Origin: Sphingobacterium sp. UBA1575
Lineage (GTDB): Bacteria; Bacteroidota; Bacteroidia; Sphingobacteriales; Sphingobacteriaceae
Reading direction: 5' to 3'
NCBI GenBank assembly: GCA_002322865.1
Contig: DCOH01000043.1
Location: 1-7,268, forward strand
DNA: 7,268 bases
Shown here: piece after piece, positions 1 through 5,689 of the stretch
How the letters are laid out: each line of letters opens with the position of its first letter
Position numbering within the stretch: position 1 is the first letter of the stretch
Notes under the pieces: generated by a model
The model's database searches: none
What the model saw: only the letters and a program-made list of their open reading frames with translations
Told to the model about the DNA's origin: nothing
Translations under genes and position numbers: made by a program

Positions 1-21
1 GACCTTTTTAGACAGCCTCTT
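1..21 (-). terminator. Possible 5' arm of a terminator after the metallopeptidase gene, cut by the window edge
   Basis: Reading the minus strand about 20 bases past the stop of the metallopeptidase gene, the sequence is AAGAGGCTGTC followed by TAAAAAGGTC at the window end. The first ten bases match the start of the complete terminator stem after prpD (7175-7184), so this may be the ascending arm of a similar hairpin. The descending arm and T-run would lie outside the window, so this cannot be confirmed. Confidence 0.25.
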
Positions 22-41
22 ACGCATATTTTGGATTATTA

Positions 42-725
42 TTAATCTCTTCTTCCGCCAAATAAAATGGAAGCATAGTACAACAAGGTAACCAATGCGG
101 ACAATGCAGCTACCACATAAGTCATTGCTGCCCATTTTAAGGCATCTTTTGCTCCATCGTGTTCTTGCGTACTATGGGTGATGTTAGCCGTATTCAACCA
201 GGCCAAAGCCCTGTTCGACGCATCAAACTCTACTGGCAGGGTAATAAAACTGAACACTGTCGTTAGGAATAAAGCACCTACGCCAATAGCCAGTACATAA
301 TAATTACCAGAAGCCGCCATGATCACACCCAAAAGCAATACCCAAGACACGATCTTAGAAGCCACACTCACCATAGGAACCATGGACGAGCGGAACTGTA
401 ACCAAGAATAGGCTGTTGCATGCTGAACAGCGTGCCCACCCTCGTGAGCTGCAACCGCTGCAGCAGCAACACTGCGACCGGCATAAACATCCGGGCTCAG
501 ATTCACCGTTCTGTTCGCTGGGTTATAATGGTCCGTCAATTGTCCTTCTACCGAAATCACCTGTACATCACTGATCCCATTGTCACGCAACATTTTTTGT
601 GCAATCTCTGCACCGGACATGCCCGATGATAAAGGCATTTCCGAGTATTTCTTAAATTTACTTTTAAAGCGCCACTGGACTATCCAGCTCACCAACATAA
701 TTCCAATAAAAATTATCCAATACAT
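42..725 (-). CDS. YugP-like membrane zinc metallopeptidase
   Basis: This 227-residue protein matches the YugP-like zinc-dependent membrane peptidases (neutral zinc metallopeptidase, Pfam Zn_peptidase_2). The zinc-binding motif HEGGH is at residues 94-98, in the context AAHEGGHAVQHA, with the glutamate as catalytic base. E167 in PVEFDAS is a plausible third zinc ligand. Hydrophobic segments near residues 3-18, 117-136, 142-163 and 199-222 make it an integral inner-membrane protein. The family's physiological substrate is not established. The frame stays open upstream to an ATG at 824, but the start at 725 gives MYWIIFIGIMLVSW, the membrane-segment N-terminus usual for the family, at the usual length of about 225-230 residues. 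A candidate promoter (762-793) lies inside the longer reading, which also argues against it. No Shine-Dalgarno is evident. It is a single-gene unit, separated from the sigma gene by a strong terminator. Family assignment is firm; cellular role is unknown. Confidence 0.9.
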   Translation of the reverse strand: MYWIIFIGIMLVSWIVQWRFKSKFKKYSEMPLSSGMSGAEIAQKMLRDNGISDVQVISVEGQLTDHYNPANRTVNLSPDVYAGRSVAAAAVAAHEGGHAVQHATAYSWLQFRSSMVPMVSVASKIVSWVLLLGVIMAASGNYYVLAIGVGALFLTTVFSFITLPVEFDASNRALAWLNTANITHSTQEHDGAKDALKWAAMTYVVAALSALVTLLYYASILFGGRRD

Positions 726-761
726 ATCTTTAATATTTTTTTCTTGTTTAATTACCTTTAA

Positions 762-793
762 CAAATCTGATTCCAAACCTTCATTCCCACAAA
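762..793 (-). promoter_or_regulatory. Candidate Bacteroidota-type promoter of the metallopeptidase gene
   Basis: On the minus strand TTTG (793-790) is followed after exactly 20 bases by CAGATTTG (769-762). This matches the Bacteroidota housekeeping pattern TTTG-N19/21-TAnnTTTG with one mismatch (C for T in the first base of the -7 box). Transcription would begin near 757, giving a leader of about 30 bases before the ATG at 725. It is a pattern match only. Confidence 0.4.
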
Positions 794-874
794 TAAATAA
801 AAATATCCGACATTTTTGTTGCATAAATTGGCGATTTTAGACAAATTGACATGGAAATTACGTATTTAGGGCAT

Positions 875-905
875 AAAAAAATCGGCAGATAATATACCTG
901 CCGAT
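875..905 (-). terminator. Intrinsic terminator of the sigma factor gene
   Basis: On the minus strand a perfect 8-bp stem ATCGGCAG/CTGCCGAT (905-898 with 888-881) encloses a 9-base loop and runs straight into seven T residues (881-875). It begins about 22 bases after the sigma factor stop codon. It should separate sigma factor transcription from the metallopeptidase gene downstream. Confidence 0.88.
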
Positions 906-927
906 CTCCTATTTCGATTACTTAGTT

Positions 928-1518
928 CTATCCAAATTGAAATACCATATTATTCTCTTCGATCATTTTACGAAGATTGGTCAATGCATAACGCATCCTT
1001 CCCAAAGCGGTATTGATACTGACCTCGGTGATATCGGCGATATCCTTAAAACTCATTTCACAGAATAAACGCATGATAAGCACTTCTTTCTGATCGTCTG
1101 GTAAAAGTTGGATGATCTTTTTCAGATCAACGTCCCGTTGATCTTTCACCATTTTGGTTTCTACCGAATCGTCTGAAAACTGAAGGACTTCGAAAATATC
1201 AAACCCATCATTGTTCACAATGTTAGGCGTTCTTTTCTCCCGACGGAAATGGTCAATCACCATATTATGCGCAATACGCATTACCCATGGCAGGAATTTG
1301 CCCTCGTCATTATAACGGCCAGCTTTAAGTGTGTTGATTACTTTAATGAATGTCTCTTGGAAAATATCTTCGGCAAGGTATTGATCTTTCACCTGGTGAT
1401 AGATCGACGAATAGATCTTCGTCTTATAACGCTCCAGTAATACCTGAAGTGCCATTTCCTCGCCTTTTACGTACGCTTGTACCAATTGCTGGTCACTCTT
1501 CTTATTCAATAGTTTCAT
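928..1518 (-). CDS. ECF-type RNA polymerase sigma factor (sigma-70 family)
   Basis: This 196-residue protein has the two-domain build of extracytoplasmic-function sigma factors. Region 2 covers about residues 10-98, including the core-binding stretch AEDIFQETFIKV (49-60) and the promoter-melting and -10-recognition helix around PWVMRIAHNMVIDHFRREKR (77-96). A linker rich in acidic residues (about 100-130) follows. Region 4 covers about 136-186, with the helix-turn-helix MSFKDIADITEVSINTALGR (155-174) that contacts the -35 region. Regions 1.1 and 3 are absent, as expected for the class. The start at 1518 is fixed by a well-placed GGAGG. The gene is monocistronic: its own terminator follows and glyA upstream is terminated separately. 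No anti-sigma factor or FecR-like partner adjoins it, unlike many ECF factors, so it may be controlled by transcription level or by unlinked factors. Class is confident; regulon is unknown. Confidence 0.93.
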   Translation of the reverse strand: MKLLNKKSDQQLVQAYVKGEEMALQVLLERYKTKIYSSIYHQVKDQYLAEDIFQETFIKVINTLKAGRYNDEGKFLPWVMRIAHNMVIDHFRREKRTPNIVNNDGFDIFEVLQFSDDSVETKMVKDQRDVDLKKIIQLLPDDQKEVLIMRLFCEMSFKDIADITEVSINTALGRMRYALTNLRKMIEENNMVFQFG

Positions 1519-1525
1519 AATTATT

Positions 1526-1530
1526 CCTCC
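1526..1530 (-). promoter_or_regulatory. Strong Shine-Dalgarno of the sigma factor gene
   Basis: GGAGG on the minus strand lies 7 bases upstream of the ATG at 1518, and the surrounding bases read GGAGGAATAATT. This is the only clear Shine-Dalgarno before a gene start in the window; the other starts have A/T-rich leaders, as is common in Bacteroidota. It fixes the sigma factor start and suggests efficient translation. Confidence 0.8.
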
Positions 1531-1622
1531 ACAAATCTTGATAGAGTATTTCTATGTCTTTGTAATATTTTAGTTGTAGCGTAATCGTGTTCCTATAGGC
1601 GTTTTATTAAAATTTATATAAT

Positions 1623-1653
1623 CAAAGAGAGTTAAAATTATTCGGTATTCAAA
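1623..1653 (-). promoter_or_regulatory. Candidate promoter of the sigma factor gene
   Basis: On the minus strand TTTG (1653-1650) is followed after 19 bases by TCTCTTTG (1630-1623), one mismatch from the Bacteroidota -7 consensus TAnnTTTG. The spacing is within the expected range. Transcription would start near 1618, giving a 5' leader of about 100 bases. That leader contains the 8-base palindrome CCTATAGG at 1592-1599. This is a pattern match in an AT-rich region. Confidence 0.35.
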
Positions 1654-1699
1654 AATTAGGTTACTATTTTAACATTTCTTCACAGTAATTATTGGTAAC

Positions 1700-1732
1700 A
1701 AAAATAGCTCCAAAATTATCTTTGGAGCTATT
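1700..1732 (-). terminator. Intrinsic terminator of glyA
   Basis: A perfect 12-bp inverted repeat, AATAGCTCCAAA (1703-1714) and its complement (1721-1732), encloses a 6-base loop. On the minus strand the stem ends in a short T-run (about 1704-1700). It lies 25 bases past the glyA stop. An A/T-rich stretch on the other flank might allow weak activity in the plus direction too, but no plus-strand gene needs it. Confidence 0.87.
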
Positions 1733-1757
1733 AAATATTTTAATTTTTAAGTTTTCC

Positions 1758-3029
1758 TTATTTATACAAAGGGAACTTAGCCATCATTTCTTTCACTTTT
1801 CCGTGGATGGCATTCAAAGCTGCTTCATCTGCACGTTTTGTGATTGCCTCATCGATCAATTCACCGATCTGTACAATTTCGTTTTCCTTGATACCACGAG
1901 TGGTGATTGCAGCTGTTCCGAAACGAACTCCCGATGTAACAAATGGCGAACGCGTATCGAATGGAACCATGTTCTTATTGGTCGTAATGCCCGCCAATCC
2001 TAGAACAGCTTCCGCTTCTTTACCTGAAATATCCTTATTTCTTAGGTCTACCAACATCAAATGGTTGTCTGTACCTCCTGAAATAATGTTATAGTCTTTA
2101 TTTACAAAGTACTGTGCTAATGCTTGTGCATTTTTCTGAACTTGTTTGATGTAGGTTAAATACTCATCAGACAATGCCTCGCCATAAGCGATCGCTTTTG
2201 CCGCAATGGTATGCTCCAAAGGACCACCTTGTGTACCTGGGAATACCGCAAGATCTAATAATTGTGTAATGGTACGAGTTTCTCCTTTTGGAGTTTTGAT
2301 TCCCCATGGGTTTTCGAAATCCTTTCCTACCATGATCATACCCCCACGAGGACCACGTAAAGTTTTGTGGGTAGTGGTTGTTACGATGTGACAATGAGGG
2401 ATCGGATCATTCAATAATCCACGAGCGATCAATCCAGCTGGGTGAGAGATATCTGCAACCACCAAAGCACCGATCTGATCGGCTACTTTACGGATACGGG
2501 CATAATCCCAATCACGAGAATAAGCGGAAGCACCAACGATGATCACTTTTGGTTTTTCGCGTAATGCTGTTTCTTCCAACTGTTCGTAATCGATCAATCC
2601 GGTATCTTGTTTTACACCATAGAATAATGGTTGGTATAATTTTCCGGAGAAGTTTGCTGGAGAACCATGGGTTAAGTGGCCACCATGAGAAAGATCAAAA
2701 CCTAAAATCTTATCGCCAGGTTTTAAGATCGCTAAGAAAACAGCAGCATTGGCCTGTGCTCCGGAGTGTGGCTGAACATTCACCCACTCTGCACCGAACA
2801 ATTCTTTTGCACGGTCGATAGCGATTGTTTCGATTTGATCGACAACTTCACAACCTCCATAATAACGTTTTCCCGGTAAACCTTCAGCATATTTGTTGGT
2901 CAGTACAGAACCAGCAGCTTCCATTACTTGTTTGCTCACGAAGTTTTCCGAAGCGATTAGCTCAATACCCTCTTCTTGGCGTTTAAGCTCGTCGGCAATT
3001 AGATTGAAAATGGATTGATCTCTTTCCAT
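1758..3029 (-). CDS. glyA: Serine hydroxymethyltransferase
   Basis: This 423-residue cytosolic PLP enzyme interconverts serine plus tetrahydrofolate with glycine plus 5,10-methylene-tetrahydrofolate, the main one-carbon source for purine, thymidylate and methionine synthesis. Family signatures run the length of the protein: the N-terminal ELIASENFVS (23-32), LTNKYAEGLPGKRYYGG (43-59), QPHSGAQAN (86-94) in the cofactor and folate region, the aspartate and histidine of VADISHPAGL (191-200), and the Schiff-base lysine K222 in TTTTHKTLRGPRGG (217-230). C-terminal features include GGTDNHLMLVDLR (318-330) and TSGVRFGTAAITTRG (365-379). The length is usual for bacterial GlyA. The frame extends 16 codons further upstream to an ATG at 3077. 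The start at 3029 (MERDQSIF) fits the family N-terminus, and a -7-like promoter box falls on the longer start. No Shine-Dalgarno is visible. It is monocistronic and divergent from the prp operon. Confidence 0.97.
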   Translation of the reverse strand: MERDQSIFNLIADELKRQEEGIELIASENFVSKQVMEAAGSVLTNKYAEGLPGKRYYGGCEVVDQIETIAIDRAKELFGAEWVNVQPHSGAQANAAVFLAILKPGDKILGFDLSHGGHLTHGSPANFSGKLYQPLFYGVKQDTGLIDYEQLEETALREKPKVIIVGASAYSRDWDYARIRKVADQIGALVVADISHPAGLIARGLLNDPIPHCHIVTTTTHKTLRGPRGGMIMVGKDFENPWGIKTPKGETRTITQLLDLAVFPGTQGGPLEHTIAAKAIAYGEALSDEYLTYIKQVQKNAQALAQYFVNKDYNIISGGTDNHLMLVDLRNKDISGKEAEAVLGLAGITTNKNMVPFDTRSPFVTSGVRFGTAAITTRGIKENEIVQIGELIDEAITKRADEAALNAIHGKVKEMMAKFPLYK

Positions 3030-3074
3030 GTTGATTATTTTTATTGGGGAATTTAATAATTCGATTTTAAGCAG

Positions 3075-3082
3075 CAAATATA
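3075..3082 (-). promoter_or_regulatory. Candidate -7 promoter box of glyA
   Basis: The minus strand reads TATATTTG, an exact match to the Bacteroidota -7 consensus TAnnTTTG, about 45 bases upstream of the glyA ATG. No TTTG stands 19-21 bases further upstream. The expected -33 position (about 3102-3106) instead falls inside the perfect inverted repeat at 3096-3119, which could mean the promoter depends on, or is blocked by, a bound regulator. The -7 match alone is suggestive. Confidence 0.4.
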
Positions 3083-3095
3083 GAGATTTACAAAG

Positions 3096-3119
3096 AATTG
3101 GAAGAGTATTCTTCCAATT
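3096..3119. repeat. Perfect 10-bp inverted repeat upstream of glyA
   Basis: AATTGGAAGA (3096-3105) and TCTTCCAATT (3110-3119) are exact complements separated by GTAT. The centre is about 25-33 bases upstream of the candidate glyA -7 box, so the repeat covers where the -33 element should be. This placement fits an operator for a dimeric regulator better than a terminator, since no plus-strand transcript from the left needs ending here. On the plus strand the stem is followed only by TTTTATG. Confidence 0.6.
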
Positions 3120-3120
3120 T

Positions 3121-3148
3121 TATGAAGGTATGGTTATGAAGGTATGGT
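3121..3148 (+). repeat. Perfect tandem duplication of a 14-base unit
   Basis: TATGAAGGTATGGT occurs twice back to back (3121-3134 and 3135-3148) with no mismatch. A degenerate echo, GAAAGGATGGT, follows at 3157-3167. The unit also has internal similarity (GAAGGTATGGT). It could be a slippage product or paired direct binding sites. It adjoins the inverted repeat at 3096-3119. Confidence 0.75.
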
Positions 3149-3175
3149 AATATTTTGAAAGGATGGTTAGTTAGT

Positions 3176-3203
3176 ATGTCATCCTGAGCGTAGTCGAAGG
3201 ATC
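3176..3203 (+). repeat. REP-like palindromic element, copy A
   Basis: This 28-base element begins ATGTCATCCTGAGCG and ends GTCGAAGGATC. It differs from copy B (3433-3460) at one base, position 16 of the element, which falls in the hairpin loop. The stem ATCCT/AGGAT is intact. This family is a common intergenic dispersed repeat in Bacteroidota genomes. Copy A stands alone, without an inverted partner nearby. Confidence 0.75.
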
Positions 3204-3264
3204 TCAACATTTCATCCCAAATATTAACAATTATCCATGTAAAAAGCACTTTTCAACCTTAGAT

Positions 3265-3292
3265 TCTTGGTTTAAGCACACTTAAACCAAGA
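3265..3292. repeat. Perfect 12-bp inverted repeat with 4-base loop
   Basis: TCTTGGTTTAAG (3265-3276) pairs perfectly with CTTAAACCAAGA (3281-3292) across the loop CACA. Neither side is followed by a T-run (plus side TAAATGCATG, minus side ATCTAAGG), so it is not a canonical intrinsic terminator. It lies about 235 bases upstream of glyA and 340 upstream of prpB. It does not resemble the REP-like elements nearby. It may be an operator, a structured RNA element or another dispersed hairpin. Confidence 0.6.
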
Positions 3293-3380
3293 TAAATGCA
3301 TGTTTTTATACCCTTAACATACTAAATACATACTTTTACATTACTTTCACCCTGCTTTACGGGCGAAGCAAAACCTCCTT

Positions 3381-3426
3381 GCGAGGAGTCCACTCGTCAT
3401 TGCGAGGAGATACGACGAAGTAATCT
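3381..3426 (+). repeat. Second REP-like family, copy 1 (TTGCGAGGAG type)
   Basis: The element has two parts: CGAGGAG-TCCA-CTCG (3382-3396), a small hairpin, then the core ATTGCGAGGAG with TACGACGAAGTAAT (3399-3424). In the core, ATTGC can pair with GTAAT, with one G-T wobble. An overlapping small hairpin, CTCCT/AGGAG at 3375-3388, precedes it. Both parts recur at 7229-7268. TTGCGAGGAG...ACGACGAAG repeats are widespread in Bacteroidota intergenic DNA. Confidence 0.75.
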
Positions 3427-3432
3427 TCCCCC

Positions 3433-3460
3433 ATGTCATCCTGAGCGAAGTCGAAGGATC
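3433..3460 (+). repeat. REP-like palindromic element, copy B (left arm of inverted pair)
   Basis: This is a 28-base copy of the ATGTCATCCTGAGCG...GAAGGATC element. Its own hairpin pairs ATCCT (3438-3442) with AGGAT (3455-3459). Twenty bases downstream lies copy C in opposite orientation (3481-3508), so B and C together can form one long hairpin, like the paired REP units (BIMEs) of enterobacteria. Confidence 0.8.
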
Positions 3461-3480
3461 CGTTTGAATACCACCGTACA

Positions 3481-3508
3481 GATGCTTCGACTGCGCTCAG
3501 CATGACAT
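3481..3508 (-). repeat. REP-like palindromic element, copy C (right arm of inverted pair)
   Basis: Read on the minus strand this is ATGTCATGCTGAGCG...GAAGCATC. It differs from copy B at three of 28 positions. Position 16 is in the loop; positions 8 and 25 change C to G and G to C, and these two pair with each other in the stem, so pairing is kept. A T-rich run (3510-3520) follows on the plus strand, so the B/C hairpin could also act as a terminator or transcript boundary. Confidence 0.8.
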
Positions 3509-3633
3509 CCTTTCTTTTTTAATTCCTAAACCCATCATATTTTCTTATCTTTAAAAAGGTCGCTGGACAGCAAAAGATGATGAAGCTCCAACGTCCATAA
3601 CCCTATTTATAAACTAAAAAATCCCTCATCAGA

Positions 3634-4512
3634 ATGAAGGAATCTGCTGGAAAAAAATTTAGAGAAGCTCTTCAAGCCGAATCACCCCTACAGATCGTAG
3701 GAACCATCAATGCCAACCATGCACTATTAGCAGAACAATCAGGATTCAAGGCCATTTACCTTTCTGGAGGTGGCGTAGCTGCAGGTTCACTGGGCATCCC
3801 AGACCTTGGAATTACCACTCTACAGGATGTGCTGATCGATGTAGAACGCATAACCAATGTCTGTAAAACGCCATTATTGGTCGATATTGACACCGGTTTT
3901 GGACCTTCTGCTTTCAACATCGCACGGACCATCCAATCTTTGGAAAAAGCTGGTGCTGCGGGTATACATATGGAAGACCAAGTAGGCGCTAAACGTTGTG
4001 GGCATCGCCCCGGCAAGGAATTGGTCAGTTTGGACGAAATGGTAGACCGCATCCGCGCAGCAGTAGATGCTCGAAAGGATGCTGATTTTGTGATCGGTGC
4101 CCGAACCGATGCCATTGCTTCCGAAGGTATAGAAAAAGCTTTAGCTAGAGCCAAAGCCTATGCGGAGGCTGGTGCGGATTTCATCTTTGCCGAAGCTGTC
4201 CGCTCGTTGGAAGATTATACTCGCTTTCAGGAAGCTACCCAAAGCCCTATCCTAGCCAACATCACCGAATTTGGGCAAACCCCTTTGTTCACCGTCGAGG
4301 AACTTAAAGGTGCTAAGGTTTCCATGGTACTCTACCCACTTTCGGCTTTCCGCGCTGCCAATAAGGCTGCCTTGAATGTGTACCAACATATCCGGAAAGA
4401 TGGTAGCCAGCAAGCGGTGCTGGAAACCATGCAGACCCGCGAAGAACTTTATCAAAGTATTGACTATTATAATTACGAGAATCGTTTAGACCAATTGTTT
4501 AACAAGAAATGA
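3634..4512 (+). CDS. prpB: 2-methylisocitrate lyase
   Basis: This 292-residue cytosolic enzyme cleaves (2S,3R)-2-methylisocitrate to pyruvate and succinate, the last step of the 2-methylcitrate cycle for propionyl-CoA breakdown. It belongs to the isocitrate lyase/PEP mutase superfamily, a TIM-barrel. Visible signatures are YLSGGGVAAGSLGIPDLG (42-59), the Mg-binding acidic segment VDIDTGFG (83-90), E114 in HMEDQ, the catalytic cysteine C122 in KRCGHRPGK (120-128), and GARTDA (155-160). The KRCGH motif and the length of about 290 favour methylisocitrate lyase over the longer isocitrate lyase, and the prpC and prpD neighbours settle it. It is the first gene of the operon; its stop is one base before the prpC ATG. 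No Shine-Dalgarno or clear promoter is seen upstream. Other PEP mutase-family activities are unlikely given the context. Confidence 0.96.
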   Translation: MKESAGKKFREALQAESPLQIVGTINANHALLAEQSGFKAIYLSGGGVAAGSLGIPDLGITTLQDVLIDVERITNVCKTPLLVDIDTGFGPSAFNIARTIQSLEKAGAAGIHMEDQVGAKRCGHRPGKELVSLDEMVDRIRAAVDARKDADFVIGARTDAIASEGIEKALARAKAYAEAGADFIFAEAVRSLEDYTRFQEATQSPILANITEFGQTPLFTVEELKGAKVSMVLYPLSAFRAANKAALNVYQHIRKDGSQQAVLETMQTREELYQSIDYYNYENRLDQLFNKK

Positions 4513-4513
4513 T

Positions 4514-5668
4514 ATGAAAGAAACGAATGAATCAGGTTTTAAACCGAAGAAAAGCGTTGCCCTATCCGGGGTTCCTGCAGGAAATACCAGCCTTTGTACG
4601 GTAGGAAGAAGTGGAAACGACCTCCACTACCGTGGTTATGATATATTGGACCTAGCCGATCAGGCCAGTTTTGAAGAAGTGGCCTATCTACTGATCCATG
4701 GCAAATTGCCAAATGCAAATGAATTGGAGAACTACGAGCATAAACTTGTGCAGCAAAGGGGCCTGCCCCAAAAACTGAAAGAGGTCTTAAAATTGATACC
4801 TGCCTCTGCTCATCCGATGGATGTGCTGCGAACTTCCGTGTCCATGTTCGGCACCTTGGAACCGGAACCTTTGGCCCATGAGCCGTCAAAGACCCGCGAA
4901 ATCATCGATCGCCTAATGTCCAGCATGGGTTCTGCCCTATTATACTGGTACCATTACAGCCATCATCAAAAAGAAATTGAGGTAGAAACGGACGACCAGA
5001 CCTTAGGAGGTCATTTTCTCCATCTATTGCACGGAAAAAAACCTTCAGAAGCTTGGGTACGGGCTATGCAGACTTCCTTGAACCTCTATGCCGAACATGA
5101 ATTCAATGCTTCCACCTTTACGGCACGTGTAATTGCCGGAACGGGTTCCGATGTGTATGCGAGCATCGCCGGAGCGATCGGAGCGCTGCGTGGACCAAAA
5201 CATGGAGGCGCCAATGAAGTAGCATTTGAGATCCAAAGCAGGTATAAGGATGCAAATGATGCGGAAAAGGATATCCGGGAGAGATTGGCTAAAAAAGAAG
5301 TCATCATCGGCTTTGGCCATCCGGTCTATACTATTTCCGACCCCCGCAATCAAGTCATCAAACGGATTGCCAAGGAACTTTCGGAAGAATTGGGGGATAT
5401 GAAATTATTCGATATTGCCGAACGCCTAGAAACCCTGATGTGGGACGAAAAGAAAATGTTCCCCAATCTGGATTGGTTCTCGGCAGTGGCCTATCACCTG
5501 ATGGGAATCCCGACCGATATGTTTACCCCGTTGTTTGTGATGTCCAGAATTTCCGGTTGGGGAGCACACATCATCGAACAGCGTGAAGATGGTAAAATCA
5601 TCCGCCCTAGTGCCAATTATACTGGTCCTGAAAACCAGGAATTCATCCCATTAAAAGACAGAAAATAA
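4514..5668 (+). CDS. prpC: 2-methylcitrate synthase
   Basis: This 384-residue member of the citrate synthase family condenses propionyl-CoA with oxaloacetate to 2-methylcitrate. The catalytic set is present: H230 in GPKHGGAN (227-234), H269 in IGFGHPVY (265-272) and D320 in FPNLDWFSA (316-324). Supporting substrate-site residues are H195 in YAEHEFNAS (192-200) and R278 in SDPR. The short length, the VGRSGNDLHYRGYDI N-terminus (30-44) and the GFGHPVY and NLDWFS signatures are those of the methylcitrate synthase/short citrate synthase group rather than the hexameric enterobacterial citrate synthase. The flanking prpB and prpD make methylcitrate synthase the best call, though such enzymes often retain some acetyl-CoA activity. 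The ATG lies one base after the prpB stop, so translation is probably coupled. Confidence 0.95.
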   Translation: MKETNESGFKPKKSVALSGVPAGNTSLCTVGRSGNDLHYRGYDILDLADQASFEEVAYLLIHGKLPNANELENYEHKLVQQRGLPQKLKEVLKLIPASAHPMDVLRTSVSMFGTLEPEPLAHEPSKTREIIDRLMSSMGSALLYWYHYSHHQKEIEVETDDQTLGGHFLHLLHGKKPSEAWVRAMQTSLNLYAEHEFNASTFTARVIAGTGSDVYASIAGAIGALRGPKHGGANEVAFEIQSRYKDANDAEKDIRERLAKKEVIIGFGHPVYTISDPRNQVIKRIAKELSEELGDMKLFDIAERLETLMWDEKKMFPNLDWFSAVAYHLMGIPTDMFTPLFVMSRISGWGAHIIEQREDGKIIRPSANYTGPENQEFIPLKDRK

Positions 5669-5689
5669 ATAAGTATATAAAAATCAGAA

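Larger units (their letters stand above)
3030..3633. other. Gene-free divergent intergenic region rich in repeats and palindromes
   Basis: This 604-base stretch separates the divergent glyA and prpB genes. I find no credible protein gene or RNA gene in it. It holds, left to right: the glyA leader and -7-like box, a perfect inverted repeat (3096-3119), a 14-base tandem duplication (3121-3148), REP-like copy A (3176-3203), a second perfect inverted repeat (3265-3292), a different REP-like element (3381-3426), and an inverted pair of REP-like copies B and C (3433-3508). The last 125 bases before prpB are plain A/T-rich leader. No prpB promoter stands out there; TATCTTTA at 3546-3553 is the nearest match to a -7 box, without a convincing -33 element. 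Confidence 0.8.

Noticed and set aside
726..824. N-terminal extension of the metallopeptidase frame to an ATG at 824
   Set aside because: The added residues do not resemble the family's N-terminus, the protein would exceed usual length, and a promoter match lies inside the extension.
580..840. 86-codon plus-strand open frame opposite the metallopeptidase gene
   Set aside because: It overlaps a well-supported gene antisense, and its composition follows from the complementary strand.
1592..1599. CCTATAGG palindrome in the sigma factor leader
   Set aside because: Eight self-complementary bases without extension are easily expected by chance.
3030..3077. N-terminal extension of glyA to an ATG at 3077
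   Set aside because: GlyA proteins normally begin near MERDQSIF, and the -7-like box at 3075-3082 overlaps the upstream ATG.
3355..3508. Possible CRISPR array or small regulatory RNA from the clustered repeats
   Set aside because: The repeats belong to two different families, are in mixed orientation and lack regular spacing, so a REP-like repeat cluster explains them better.
3546..3553. TATCTTTA as the prpB promoter -7 box
   Set aside because: The last base departs from TAnnTTTG and no TTTG stands 19-21 bases upstream; too weak to annotate as a promoter.
3756..4154. 132-codon open frame on the minus strand inside prpB
   Set aside because: It is antisense to a fully conserved enzyme; its Ser/Ala/Pro-rich composition is typical of a shadow frame and it has no recognisable domain.
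4539..4889. 116-codon open frame on the minus strand inside prpC
   Set aside because: It is antisense to conserved prpC sequence, with no motif or ribosome binding site.
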